From: Liolophura sinensis
Lineage: Eukaryota > Mollusca > Polyplacophora > Chitonida > Chitonidae
Assembly: GCF_032854445.1 (NCBI RefSeq)
Contig: NC_088307.1
Span: 23,695,953 to 23,759,952 of the forward strand
Length of the DNA: 64,000 nt
Direction of reading: 5' to 3'
Both the position numbers and the translations under genes were made by a program. Below, piece after piece: positions 22,701-30,388 of the stretch. The notes below the pieces were generated by a model. That model did no database searches and was not told the origin of the DNA. It saw only the letters and a list, made by a program, of their open reading frames with translations. The number at the start of each line of letters is the position of its first letter. The first letter of the stretch is position 1.

Positions 22701-25700
22701 GGGTAAATGGCCCTAAAGCACTCGAGGGTATGCACTGATGACAGACATTAGGAGTGCCCAGTCAATGCGTTGTCTTAGTTACAGAGAACCTTGTCGAAAA
22801 CAAGACAATATCCGCTCCACCAGGACGTCGTCGGGACAAATTCACCAATCAGGGAAAAGCTAATGGCCCACAGCAAGTCTGAGCACTCGCTGAATTTGTC
22901 GCAGAAGTGAAGTGGTTTTGTTGTTGATAGCTGGAGCAAACAGAAAATAACACTTTTCAAATCACAGCCAGACGGCCAATCACGCATCTGTAGACGTCTC
23001 CACAACTGCATCATCATGCCAACAAAGGCAAGGCGTACGAATCCAAAGTGAAGGTGAAACCCAAGAAAAAGAAAAAACGACTTTAATAACAACGGACAAG
23101 CCTGATTTCAGAGTCAAGATGGGAAAGCTCTTAAAGACTTCTAAAGTTCAAATATTTTTAAACAACCAAACACGTCTGACCACCTCATATTAATTAGCAA
23201 GTAGACGGAAAAACGTGTCGCCAATGATCTTTGATTTTTTTTTTCTTCTAAATTCTACAGATGGTGTATTACATGCCTGTGGATGACATACTATACAAAC
23301 ACACACTTTGTGGAACATTAAGTGAATGAATGATAACATTCGCACAACTTCGCAAATATTGGATTTGGTAATTTGTGACACCTTGAACAAAGACTTAAAA
23401 TTTATTTATTTTATTTATTTGATTGGTGTTTTACAATATTTCACTTATATGACGATAGCTAGCATTATGGTTGCTGTCAGCCCTTCCCACTTGCAGCCAC
23501 AGAGGAAGCCAGCATGAGCTGGACTTGAACTCGTACTGACCGCATTGGTGAGAGGTTTCTGGGTCATTATGAACCAATATGAATATTTGTATGCAATCTA
23601 TGATTTCGCCTGTGTCTTAAGTTACTCATTTTGTCCGATTCTTAGAGTTCTGTTCGTAATAGAAAAATGCTTCTTTAAAAGGAACGATGAAATCCTGCTG
23701 GTAAAACATTATGGTTTCAACTCCAAAAGTAATATTTTATGGCCTCTGATAATCTGCGGCCTCGGCCTCTAAAAATGCAGTTTTGCAGTCAAAATTTTCA
23801 AAGGTGGAGAAAACATAACAAAAGATGTGAAAAGAAGAGTGCGATAAGTTAGTTGTAAATGTGATTTTCAATATTTTTTTCTATTTCTCTTCAAAGGGAA
23901 AAAAGACACTTGAAAATAAATTTAGTAAGGCAGGTATCCGAGATCACCTCTTGATATATACCGTCTTTGAATAATGACATTATAAACAAGGAGATATCAC
24001 GTATAGTAAATATATTTGCACCAGAATTTGGTCTATTCAGATAACAAATGTGTTCAACCTGGATTTTCATCATCTTTATATCTTTAATATATACATAATT
24101 ATTATCATAATTTAGACTAAATGCATGCGCAACACATTTATATTCAAATAAATTTATAAGACACATACATCACATCCTCATTTAGATCATCATTATGCAA
24201 AGAGGTGTCCTAAATACCCACCAGACAAAAATATTTTCAAATACCCCCTTCTCTTGAAAGAAAAAAAAATTGTTTCTTTTCTTCCCCTTTAAGACAAATA
24301 CAGTAGTTACTTATATACTGGAGCATTTTTCCACTGATTGTGTGAATTCCCCCTTTAGGAGTGGAGTACCGGGAGTCAAATTCATGGTGGTTCACTTGAT
24401 TTCTGTCAAACGTCCACAACTGGAAGTCAGAGCTGAACCAATATTAACTGGATGTAAACCGGTGGCCTCAAAGCTCAAGGACTTGGGAAGTGGCCCCCAC
24501 TAATAAAAGGCCCACACAATTTCCTGAACAGTTTTCCTTCAGATATTATCAAGAATCAACTCTTCACTTACCACTCAAAAGATTGTTGGCCCAGAATGTA
24601 CTGATAGTATTGCATCAAATCTTATATTGTTCAGAATCAACCATGTCAACCCTCCACTTACCACTCAGAAGATAGTTGTCCCAGAATGTACTGACTGTTT
24701 TCCTTCTACTCTATTATTGTCAAGATCAACCCTCCACTTACCACTCAAAAGATAGTTGTCCCAGAATGTACTGATTGTTTTCCTTCTACTCTATTATTGT
24801 CAAGATCAACCCTCCACTTACCACTCAAAAGATAGTTGTCCCAGAATGTACTGATTGTTTTCCTTCTACTCTATTATTGTCAAGATCAACCCTCCACTTA
24901 CCACTCAAAAGATTGTTGTCCCAGAATGTACTGATTGTTTTCCTTCTACTCTATTATTGTCAAGATCAACCCTCCACTTACCACTCAAAAGATTGTTGTC
25001 CAAGAATGTACTGATTGTTTTCCTTCTACTCTATTATTGTCAAGATCAACCCTCCACTTACCACTCAAAAGATTGTTGTCCCAGAATGTACTGACTGTTT
25101 TCCTTCTACTCTATTATTGTCAAGATCAACCCTCCACTTACCACTCAAAAGATTGTTGTCCAAGAATGTACTGATTGTTTTCCTTCTACTCTATTATTGT
25201 CAAGATCAACCCTCCACTTACCACTCAAAAGATTGTCCCAGAATGCACTGACACTTTTGCATCAAATTTTATATTGTTCAGAATCAACCATGTCAACCCT
25301 GCACTTACCACTTAAAAGACTGTTGTCCAAGAATGTACTGATAGTTTCCTTCAAATCTTATAGTGTCAAGAATCAACCCTCTGCTTACCACTAAAAAGAC
25401 CATTGTCCCAGAATGCACTGATAATTTTGCATCAAATCTTACATTGTTCAGAATCAACCATGTCTACTCTTCACTTACCCTTCCAAAGATTGTTGTCCAA
25501 GAATGTATTGATAGTTTCCTTCAAATATTATAGTGTCAAGACTCAACCCTCCACCTACCACTCAAAAGATTGTTGTCAGAGAAGGCCTTTATTGGTACAA
25601 ATGCTGTCTTGTCCCTCAGGCCATTGCATGACTTTTCCTCTTTGTGTTTCTTCACGCATGCAACACAACATGTTCTCACTCCACATCTCGGGCATTTGTA

Positions 25701-25731
25701 TTTTGCCGACACTTCGTTGCAAACTTCACAA
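4593..25731 (-). CDS. ZNHIT6: ZNHIT6/BCD1, box C/D snoRNA assembly factor (lacks N-terminal exon)
   Basis: Seven exons, in transcript order: 25731-25559, 21763-21675, 12860-12757, 11298-11200, 8238-8077, 6359-6235 and 4714-4593. All have GT-AG junctions and matching phases; together they give 290 residues from the first zinc-finger cysteine to TAA. ZNHIT6 (BCD1) acts in the nucleus with the R2TP/RUVBL machinery to assemble box C/D snoRNPs. Visible domains are the zf-HIT finger (residues 1-35), then NLLSDYHFLEDVAR, then the conserved RRIDLQILP core, a WHIEWVF strand, HPTESDPVIRHKL and the C-terminal TIIEFPTLEVVL. The order and spacing match vertebrate ZNHIT6 throughout. The exon(s) upstream of the finger, including the start codon, were not identified; they must lie above 25731 and probably below 30 kb. 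Introns are heavily loaded with minisatellites and with SINEs in the sense orientation. Confidence 0.93.
4715..6234 (-). other. ZNHIT6: ZNHIT6 intron between exons 6359-6235 and 4714-4593
   Basis: A 1520-bp GT-AG intron whose main content is the truncated LINE at 5407-5898. The first 260 nt stay open in the exon's frame down to a TGA at 5977-5975, so intron retention would give an alternative C-terminus. Confidence 0.75.
5407..5898 (-). mobile_element. 5'-truncated LINE: end of reverse-transcriptase ORF plus 3' tail
   Basis: On the minus strand an open stretch (5898-5683) encodes CDVQYGIKHIVFDCVHF, the Cys/His-containing C-terminal motif seen after the reverse transcriptase in many non-LTR retrotransposons (C...H-I-...-D/E-C). 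About 200 nt further on comes a typical 3' end, a CGCCACGACATGG... segment followed by an (ATTC)n tail at about 5415-5430. The body is 5'-truncated, as expected from target-primed reverse transcription. It lies in the last ZNHIT6 intron, in the sense orientation. Confidence 0.6.
6235..6359 (-). CDS. ZNHIT6: ZNHIT6 exon: conserved C-terminal TIIEFPTLEVVL
   Basis: The acceptor TTTGCCTAG ends at 6360; the donor CAAG|GTAAAA is at 6234-6233. It encodes YHKLDMKETI...TIIEFPTLEVVL...SFVHQ, the most conserved C-terminal block of ZNHIT6 (human has the same VIIEYPTLHVVL pattern). It enters in phase 2 (completing Arg) and leaves in phase 1. Confidence 0.92.
6627..7236. mobile_element. TTAA-flanked MITE with short TIRs
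   Basis: Terminal inverted repeats AGGAGAAGAAAATTT are bounded by TTAA on both sides (6627-6630 and 7233-7236). The interior is GC-richer than its surroundings and includes a direct duplication of GATCGGGAAAACCGGAATG at 6925-6963. No transposase. TTAA target sites are typical of piggyBac-type elements. The terminal 8-10 bp are shared with the MITEs at 23797, 33337 and 58705, but the interior differs. Confidence 0.65.
7321..7561 (-). mobile_element. SINE copy, near full length
   Basis: Complete from the TGATTGGTGTTTT tail to the head ending GAGGGCCC. It is followed by CTTACACACAATAACACTAT, which is repeated after the next copy and again at 10785, indicating duplication of SINE plus flank. Confidence 0.9.
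7588..7852 (-). mobile_element. SINE copy, full length
   Basis: The best-preserved copy in the cluster. The head, read on the minus strand, has a tRNA-like A-box region and the GAGTTCAAGTCCAGC B-box region; the tail carries AAATAAATAA. It lies in tandem with 7321-7561. Confidence 0.92.
7886..8046 (-). mobile_element. SINE copy with internal deletion
   Basis: Tail and head are intact but about 100 bp of the body is missing between the CGACAGCAGCCAA and CTTGGACTTGAACTC blocks. It ends at GGAGGCCCC only 30 bp from the ZNHIT6 donor at 8076. Confidence 0.88.
8077..8238 (-). CDS. ZNHIT6: ZNHIT6 exon: HPTESDPVIRHKL
   Basis: The acceptor GCGTAAAG ends at 8239 behind a T10 tract; the donor CCAAG|GTGCAG is at 8076-8075. 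It encodes VSEDTILEEALKRYLHPTES then DPVIRHKLRDFV, matching the conserved acidic and DPVIRQRL segment of vertebrate ZNHIT6. It enters and leaves in phase 2. Confidence 0.93.
8346..8446 (-). mobile_element. SINE fragment (tail half)
   Basis: Only the 3' half of the SINE is present: TTTGGTGTTTACGCG, CACTTATACACTGACAGCC and ATTATGGTGAGAGGAAACC. The head is missing. Confidence 0.75.
8793..10113. repeat. 60-bp minisatellite, about 22 copies
   Basis: Units start GACAGCAAATCTCTCTACAC and include GTCCACATTTATATTGTA, with regular 60-nt spacing and a few percent divergence between units. Because 60 is divisible by three and the unit lacks stops in some frames, long reading frames appear on both strands (8760-10121 and 8925-10139). 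These are by-products, not genes. It lies in a ZNHIT6 intron. Confidence 0.97.
10687..10784 (-). mobile_element. SINE fragment, tail joined to head
   Basis: The tail (TTTGATTGGTGTTTC) is joined directly to the head (AGGCTTCTGGGTCATTGCGC), with the whole body deleted. It ends GAGGGCCC with the same flank as the 7321-7852 copies. Confidence 0.8.
10812..10970 (-). mobile_element. SINE copy lacking head
   Basis: Tail and body are present through TTGCTGGAAGACC; the tRNA-like head is absent. It follows 10687-10784 in tandem. Confidence 0.85.
11200..11298 (-). CDS. ZNHIT6: ZNHIT6 exon: WHIEWVF segment
   Basis: The acceptor CTGTCACAG ends at 11299; the donor AACAG|GTGAGTG is at 11199-11198. It encodes CQNLFPFDHREEKFMWHIEW then VFPGAGAKYTDN, matching the FCWHVKLQFP region of human ZNHIT6. 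A second AG 10 nt inside would break the frame, so the outer acceptor is used. Phase 2 at both ends. Confidence 0.92.
11299..12756 (-). other. ZNHIT6: ZNHIT6 intron 12756-11299
   Basis: A 1458-bp intron. Its first 690 bp are the splice-donor minisatellite (12068-12756). The rest (11299-12067) is AT-rich with no recognised feature. Confidence 0.85.
12068..12757. repeat. ZNHIT6: 22-bp minisatellite made of splice-donor copies
   Basis: About 28 copies of a 22-bp unit, some with a 7-bp AGTAATC insertion giving 29 bp. On the minus strand each unit contains AAAG|GTATGTTACTG, the same bases as the true donor of the adjacent ZNHIT6 exon (AAAAG|GTATGTTACTG at 12757/12756). The exon boundary is therefore the outermost unit. 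A single unit reads GTACGT instead of GTATGT. Reading past the true donor meets an in-frame TGA within the first unit. Confidence 0.95.
12757..12860 (-). CDS. ZNHIT6: ZNHIT6 exon: RRIDLQILP core
   Basis: The acceptor TTGTTTTCAG ends at 12861; the donor is at 12756-12755. It encodes LHKLVSQARKRRIDLQILPY then NFEKRKSNTTVYWK, matching the human MKNRARRQGINLKLLP block. It enters in phase 0 and leaves in phase 2. Its donor seeds the 22-bp array. Confidence 0.95.
13681..13858 (-). mobile_element. SINE copy lacking head end
   Basis: Tail through the ACTTGAACTCACAAAG B-box region; the 5' end of the head is missing. It is diverged, with small deletions in the body. Confidence 0.82.
13985..14187. repeat. 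93-bp tandem repeat, about 2.2 copies
   Basis: ACATACAACGCGTTGCACAA recurs at 13985 and 14078, and a third partial start (ACATACAACGAGTT) occurs at 14171. The two full units are nearly identical. Confidence 0.9.
16053..16201 (+). mobile_element. MITE family 1, solitary end
   Basis: Right end of the element seen complete at 58705-59288: ATACAAAAATATTTTCGAAT ... TTTGGCATCATTTTTATG ... CTTCTCCTTTAA, ending in TTAA at 16198-16201. No opposite end was seen upstream. Confidence 0.65.
16548..16732 (-). mobile_element. SINE copy, head truncated
   Basis: Tail TTTATTTATTTATTTCACTG through GGACTTGAACTCGCAG. The A-box half of the head is missing. Confidence 0.88.
16846..17024 (+). repeat. Dispersed repeat, family F copy
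   Basis: Contains TTTGAAACATTCTGAGAGAG, GGGGTGTCGAGAGATAAT and TTCACTGAAAAAAGTGCTTT, co-linear with 38962-39160 and 62932-63125. Confidence 0.6.
17169..17322. repeat. GACA-rich tandem tract, sister of the 47-bp array
   Basis: After a unique lead-in (GAAGATACAGTGGTAACAAC) comes GACAGATGGACAGAC-type repeats of 4-12 bp. The same lead-in precedes the 47-bp array at 18805, so the two loci are copies of one sequence that expanded differently. Confidence 0.85.
18641..18802 (-). mobile_element. SINE copy with internal deletion
   Basis: Tail TTTATTTATTTGATTG and head end CATGGAGGCCCC flank a shortened body. It directly abuts the lead-in of the 47-bp array. Confidence 0.8.
18805..19607. repeat. 47-bp minisatellite, about 16 copies
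   Basis: Unit of about 47 bp: AAACTGACAGATGGACAGAC, then AACACCACCATACTATACT and a GTATAAT end. The lead-in (TTAAGATATAGTGGTAACAA) matches that of 17169-17322. Confidence 0.95.
21229..21497 (-). mobile_element. SINE copy, full length
   Basis: Complete from TTTATTTATTAGTTTGACTG to CATGGAGGCCCCC, including the GGACTTGAACTCATAGC B-box region. It is moderately diverged. Confidence 0.9.
21589..21655. repeat. 20-bp short tandem array beside a splice donor
   Basis: Three imperfect units of GTAAAGACTCGTAAGRGAAA begin about 18 nt from the ZNHIT6 donor at 21674. Unlike the 22- and 80-bp arrays, the unit does not contain the donor. Confidence 0.8.
21675..21763 (-). CDS. ZNHIT6: ZNHIT6 exon: DYHFLEDVAR
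   Basis: The acceptor GTTTGCAG ends at 21764; the donor AGATAT|GTGAGAA is at 21674-21673. It encodes YHFLEDVARKTDNAAR and QSRQHGRRDKSRY, matching the DYRFLEDVAR motif just after the zf-HIT finger in vertebrates. It enters in phase 1 (completing Asp) and leaves in phase 0. Confidence 0.94.
23401..23569 (-). mobile_element. SINE copy with deletions
   Basis: TTTATTTGATTGGTGTTTTA tail and GGACTTGAACTCGTACTGAC head are present; part of the body is lost after ATTATGGTTGCTG. The start of the head is missing. Confidence 0.85.
23797..24292 (+). mobile_element. MITE family 1 copy (about 495 bp)
   Basis: Co-linear with 58705-59288: TAGTTGTAAATGTGATTTTC near the left end, AATGCATGCGCAACAC inside, CAAAAATATTTTCAAATACC near the right end, and CCCCTTTAA with TTAA at 24289-24292. 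The left end is degraded (TTCA in place of TTAA). Confidence 0.65.
24567..25558. repeat. ZNHIT6: 80-bp minisatellite containing exon end and splice donor
   Basis: About 12 units of roughly 80 bp. On the minus strand each ends with an imperfect copy of the last 19 nt of the zinc-finger exon, GACAACAATCTTTTGAGTG, followed by GTAAGTGGAGGG. The true donor here reads GTAGGTGG, so the repeat copies fit the GTAAGT consensus better than the exon itself. Central units (24737-25217) are almost identical; those nearest the exon (25250-25550) are more diverged. Confidence 0.95.
25559..25731 (-). CDS. ZNHIT6: ZNHIT6 exon: zf-HIT zinc finger
   Basis: The acceptor TTTTTTTACAG ends at 25732; the donor GAGTG|GTAGGT is at 25558-25557. 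It encodes the zf-HIT domain: Cys1-Cys4, Cys13-Cys16, Cys21/22-Cys25 and His29-Cys35, counting from the first Cys. This is followed by CNGLRDKTAFVPIKAF and NNLLS. It enters in phase 2, so an upstream coding exon must supply two bases. CNGxRDKT is the ZNHIT6-specific continuation after the finger. Confidence 0.95.
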
Positions 25732-25865
25732 CTGTAAAAAAAGTGCGAGAAAGACAATACAGATGTATTTCTTATTTATTTTTGTTGACTGGTGTTGAAT
25801 GTCATACTCAAATGCTGCTCCTTTGTATGACGTCAGATTCAGGAGGAAACCTGAGCGCCCAAACA

Positions 25866-25970
25866 CATTTGGTTTTTAACACCATGCTCAATTGGTTTTT
25901 AACACCATGTTCAATTGGTTTTTAACACCATACTCAATTGGTTTTTCACACCATACTCAAGAACATTCCA
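25866..25970 (-). repeat. About four tandem copies of the SINE tail
   Basis: A 26-28 bp unit (TTGGTTTTTAACACCATACT type) repeats about four times and matches the SINE tail segment TTGGTGTTTTACGCCGTACT. The last unit continues into CAAGAACATTCCATTTATAA, the next part of the SINE, which then runs into the 54-bp array. Confidence 0.65.
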
Positions 25971-25980
25971 TTTATAACAT

Positions 25981-27133
25981 GGCAGTCAGTACACCCACAT
26001 GAGCATCATCACTGAACCGCTTATTTTACAATGTGGCAGTCAGTACACCCACATGAGCATCACCACTGAACCACTTATTTTACAATGTGGCGGTCAGTAC
26101 ACCCACATGAGCATCATCACTGAACCGCTTATTTTACAATGTGGCAGTCAGTACACCCACATGAGCATCATCACTGAACCACTTATTTTACAATGTGGCA
26201 GTCAGTACACCCACATGAGCATCATCACTGAACCGCTTATTTTACAATGTGGCAGTCAGTACACCCACATGAGCATCATCACTGAACCGCTTATTTTACA
26301 ATGTAGCGGTCAGTACACCCACATGAGCATCATCACTGAACCACTTATTTTACAATGTGGCAGTCAGTACACCCACATGAGCATCATCACTGAACCACTT
26401 ATTTTACAATGTGGCAGTCAGTACACCCACATGAGCATCATCACTGAACCGCTTACTTTACAATGTGGCAGTCAGTACACCCACATGAGCATCATCACTG
26501 AACCACTTATTTTACAATGTGGCAGCCAGTACACCCACATGAGCATCATCACTGAATCGCTTATTTTACAATGTGGCAGTCAGTACACCCACATGAGCAT
26601 CATCACTGAACCACTTATTTTACAATGTGGCAGCCAGTACACCCACATGAGCATCATCACTGAACCACTTATTTTACAATGTGGCAGTCAGTACACCCAC
26701 ATGAGCATCATCACTGAACCGCTTATTTTAGAACATGGCAGTCAGTACACCCACATGAGCATCATCACTGAACTGCTTATTTTAGGGCATGGCAGTCAGT
26801 ACACCCACATGAGCATCATCACTGAATCGCTTATTTTACAATGTGGCAGTCAGTACACCCACATGAGCATCACCACTGAACCACTTATATACAATGTGGC
26901 AGTCAGTACACCCACATGAGCATCATCACTGAACCACTTATTTTACAATGTGGCAGTCAGTACACCCACATGAGCATCATCACTGAACCGCTTATTTTAG
27001 AACATGGCGGTCAGTGCCCCCACATGGGCATCATCATTGAACCGCTAATTTTATAACATGGCGGTCAGAACACCCACATGGGCATCATCATTGAACCGCT
27101 AATTTTATAACATGGCGGTCAGAACACCCCACA
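25981..27133. repeat. 54-bp minisatellite, about 21 copies
   Basis: Units contain CACATGAGCATCATCACTGA and TTATTTTACAATGTGGCAGT. The last units (after about 26990) are diverged. The unit is divisible by three, which creates a spurious 306-codon plus-strand frame. Part of the unit resembles the SINE segment CTTATACGATGGCGGCCAGC, continuous with the tail copies just upstream. Confidence 0.96.
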
Positions 27134-27729
27134 TGAGAATCATCATTCACCAAGGACCACCCAGGATAATTTTTCCAAAATACATGTTTATGTCTCTGAA
27201 TGATGACTCCCCCAAAAGGGGTTTAGATTCTAAATTAGCAGAATTACAGTTGAGATCAAGCAATTTGATGCTGGTGGTATCAAAGGTCTACTAGTTAATA
27301 TTTCTACAACACAGTGAAAGTTATTCTCTTTGATGAGGATAGTGATTGAGTAACAAACTTTTCCATGAACACTGAACTAGAGACCTTGCTATGAGCAAAT
27401 GGATTTGGCCCTGGCAAGCCCACTGGCTACTGCTAGCTACCCATTACTTGCACATAGTCTAGACTAGCACGCTCCTGGTTGCATTTTGGACTCACCCACA
27501 GGAAAACCATGGAACCTAGCTAGTAAGCATGGTCACAGGTGACTACTAACTTCATATAGTTCACAGTATGACGCATACAGACATGGCCACAGGTGGCTAT
27601 TTCTGTTAATAACTGGCCGGCCAAGTATTACAGTAATAAATTAAACACAGAGCACTAAGGATGCAAAACCTGAGCTAAAGACATCATTACTTATTGACAT
27701 ACTACACCTCACACAAACCAACTATTTCA

Positions 27730-27767
<38 letters not shown>

Positions 27768-28065
27768 GGGAGTGTTTCTTTTCAAGCTTAATGCACATGC
27801 ACATTGTTCAGGAACAAGAACTCTGTCAAGTCATATAAAGCTGTGGATACCACAAATTGGCAGTGGCTTTAAAGTGACATGGTCACCCGAATATTACATA
27901 TTTTTGCGTTATTAGAGAAAACGACATGGGTATTGGGTATTTTTCTCCAGAAGTCACAAGCTTTTCTTTAATTCCACCCCCCCCCCCCCCAGCATGGTAC
28001 GTTAAGAGAATGTTTAAAAATAAAAATAAAAAAATGAAAACTGAAAATTCTGCCAGAATATTTAA

Positions 28066-28329
28066 ATGAAGCGGTCAATTCAGTGGAAATGGAGCATGTG
28101 CACAGCGTTCAGTAAACTTCATTTGCAAACAAACTTAGCTGATTACAAGCATAAGAGAAGGACTTATGGCTTACTTGTGACAGGATCGGCCAAAAAGAGG
28201 CATAAGAAAAAACTCGACAGGCTGACAAGCAAGTCTAGAGTTGTAGTTGGTGGTAAGTTTGAACGATGGAGTACACTGAAGAAAGAAAAAGGTCTCACGA
28301 AGCACGAAGATGTCAAAACTACTGCTTGA
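28066..28329 (+). pseudogene. Possible remnant of a mobile-element ORF
   Basis: An open frame of 87 codons starting ATG and ending TGA. The second half (VVVGGKFERWSTLKKEKGLT) resembles the R/F-xRW-xxLKxxxGL segment found in many invertebrate proteins of transposon or zinc-finger type, where it normally continues for many residues. Here it stops soon after. It lies upstream of GABBR1. It may be a decayed insertion; a real short gene is not excluded. Confidence 0.3.
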
Positions 28330-29163
28330 TAGATGGGTGCAAATGTTGTTGTTGTTGTGGGCAGCGGGTGTTAACCTTTGAATAGACACATATTTCTGAC
28401 TCTTTAAAGAGAAGATTATTAGTAACATTTTCTCAATGCTCTTTAAGCTGCTGTAATCTGCATGTATCTATGTGTATCAATATTCAAAATTATCCGAGTT
28501 TGTTGACTAATCGAAAGTCGGTATCATAGGGAACTTTCCGAATACTGCGCATATGCTTCTGGCCTTTCATGTTGAATATTACCTGAGGCAAAATGGCCCA
28601 TCCTCTTTGTGCTGAATTCAAATAATGGCAGGATTTCTCCGCGCTTGTACAATCTACATACTCAATGAAAATTTTTTATTTCAATGTGATTTAGTTTATG
28701 GATGAACTTAAAAACTTTGCTAAGACGTCGCACTCACAATTTGTTTAAAAGTCCTTCTAGATATGCTATTTTAAAATAAATGTCAATCCCTACCTCTCTA
28801 AAAATATCACCCCACATTTCCAAACTCCATCTGGATGGAACCAATTTCAATGAAGTCCGCACCAACACCACCCAAACTTACCTAATCCAAAGTTCTGTTC
28901 AATGCAATTCTTGGTTGAATTAAGAAGATTGAAATTTTTCTTTAATACAAACAGCAATGGAAATATAATAGCGCATATTAACAAGTGATGCTAAATTCTG
29001 TACCGATACATGTCACTGTCATATGTGGCAGAATTGTCTGAATGTTATTTATGGTTCATATAGATTAGGTATAAACAGTGTTCAGACGATTTTGTCTCCT
29101 ATGGTCTATGTGACTATTTATGTCACTCTACAGCAAAATAGCTAGGCCTACATCTCATGGTGG

Positions 29164-29580
29164 CTTAGCCCCGAATGACTCCAGCTCCTTTTCTTATACT
29201 GGCCTGGCGGCGTTGAAGCCTCCATGCTTACAATGTTAATTTCGTACTCAACGAAGGTCCAGACCGATTGTCTTTGTTACCAAACAAGTCTTGCGCCAAT
29301 AAAAGACACCAACCTAAAGACCTGTTTTCCGCACCATACGTCCCTACTCGATCTAGAATAGATTTATTATAGCCATGAAGACTTTCACGTTACATGCTCC
29401 TTGGCAACTGCCAAATGTTGAGCAGCTACATGCATGTCCTGCTTCTTAGAGGAGCAGTGGGAAGATGGCAGCATTCCTCAAGGAGCATATACCATGGAAT
29501 CCTTCACGGCTATAATAAATCCCAATGACGCTAGGCCAGTATAAGAAATGGTGTTGGAGTCGTTCAGGGCTAATACTGAC
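29164..29580. mobile_element. Palindromic MITE-like element
   Basis: Outer inverted repeats of about 50 bp share TTAGCCC[C/T]GAA and TTCTTATACTGGCCT (29164-29216 against 29524-29580). A second inverted pair lies inside (GATTTATTATAGCC and ATGCTCCTTG, about 29358-29402 against 29480-29522). Much of the element could fold on itself. No coding capacity. Confidence 0.65.
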
Positions 29581-30388
29581 TCCACAACAACAGCACGCGC
29601 CCAAGATATCGCCAAAAGCATTTTAAATTTGGTACAGTTGTACGTCTAGGTCTACATCTCATATCGACCCCTGTCAACCTTTTCTTTCATCATGGCGATG
29701 CACAGCTGTTTCACGTCGATTTTTTGAAACAGTCAAATCTTGCTTTATGTTTCTGCACAATAACAACAACACAGTCATGACGACTGTGGGCTACATGGTG
29801 AAAGTAGGTACGGATTTCGGGATAATGTACTTCATGTCATAAAATCACTTATAAATAAGTACATGGAGCATTAAAAAACAGCCCAATCCATGCCCTAAAT
29901 TACCTCATCTTTGCTAAACAAAAAAACAGAAACTGCAAACAGGAACACGTCTTCTTTGGTAGACAACAACAACACGAAAAATCCACAACCCACGTGTGTT
30001 AACCGCAACTTTCGATGACGCGCTGGAAAAAGGGAAAGGAGCGTTGAAACCGATGACGTGAGCGCACACTTATTTGCCCGCTAGACTTGACAGAGAAGGG
30101 GCTGGTAGCTGATGACAGTTGGCGAGCGAAGCAGACTGGCCTGTGAAACGTCGCGCCGATATTTGGCCGTGCATCTACAACTCGCTTCGGGTCACTATGC
30201 AAGGGGAATCGGCCTGAATCATTTGTGCACTGGGCGACAGTCGGAAATGGAATGTGTAGCGAGCAGAATGACGGGTAGACAGTACATCTCCAGTTAGTTT
30301 TCCTTCCAACTGCTTATCTTCTGAACTCCTCGATTCGGCTGCTGTCGTCGGAAAGAGCTGGAAATCTCCTCAGCGGCCGTGAAAAATC

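Larger units (their letters stand above)
21764..25558 (-). other. ZNHIT6: ZNHIT6 intron 25558-21764
   Basis: A 3.8-kb intron. It starts with the 80-bp donor-containing array (24567-25558), followed by a MITE family 1 copy (23797-24292) and a SINE (23401-23569). The 22000-23300 stretch shows nothing recognisable apart from a T-run near 22480. Confidence 0.85.
25732..30388. other. ZNHIT6 5' region and GABBR1 upstream region
   Basis: Contains a SINE-derived mini-array (25866-25970), a 54-bp minisatellite (25981-27133), an A-run of about 38 (27729-27761), a possible transposon ORF remnant (28066-28329) and a palindromic MITE (29164-29580). The missing ZNHIT6 start exon(s) should lie here on the minus strand but could not be pinned down. 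CpG becomes frequent from about 29990 to 30380, consistent with the GABBR1 5'UTR and promoter. Confidence 0.5.

Noticed and set aside
22775..23092. 105-codon minus-strand frame
   Set aside because: Hydrophobic and Cys-rich composition without a recognisable domain; no splice or start support, inside a ZNHIT6 intron.
25999..26919. 306-codon plus-strand frame with an 18-residue repeat
   Set aside because: A by-product of the 54-bp array; no start context, splice or family signal.
28583..28611. 29-nt candidate for the missing upstream ZNHIT6 exon (minus strand, AATTCAG|CAC...CTCAG|GTAATA)
   Set aside because: The phase fits and would give ...PFCLS before CEVC, but there is no in-frame ATG, the exon would be tiny and no homologous residues support it.
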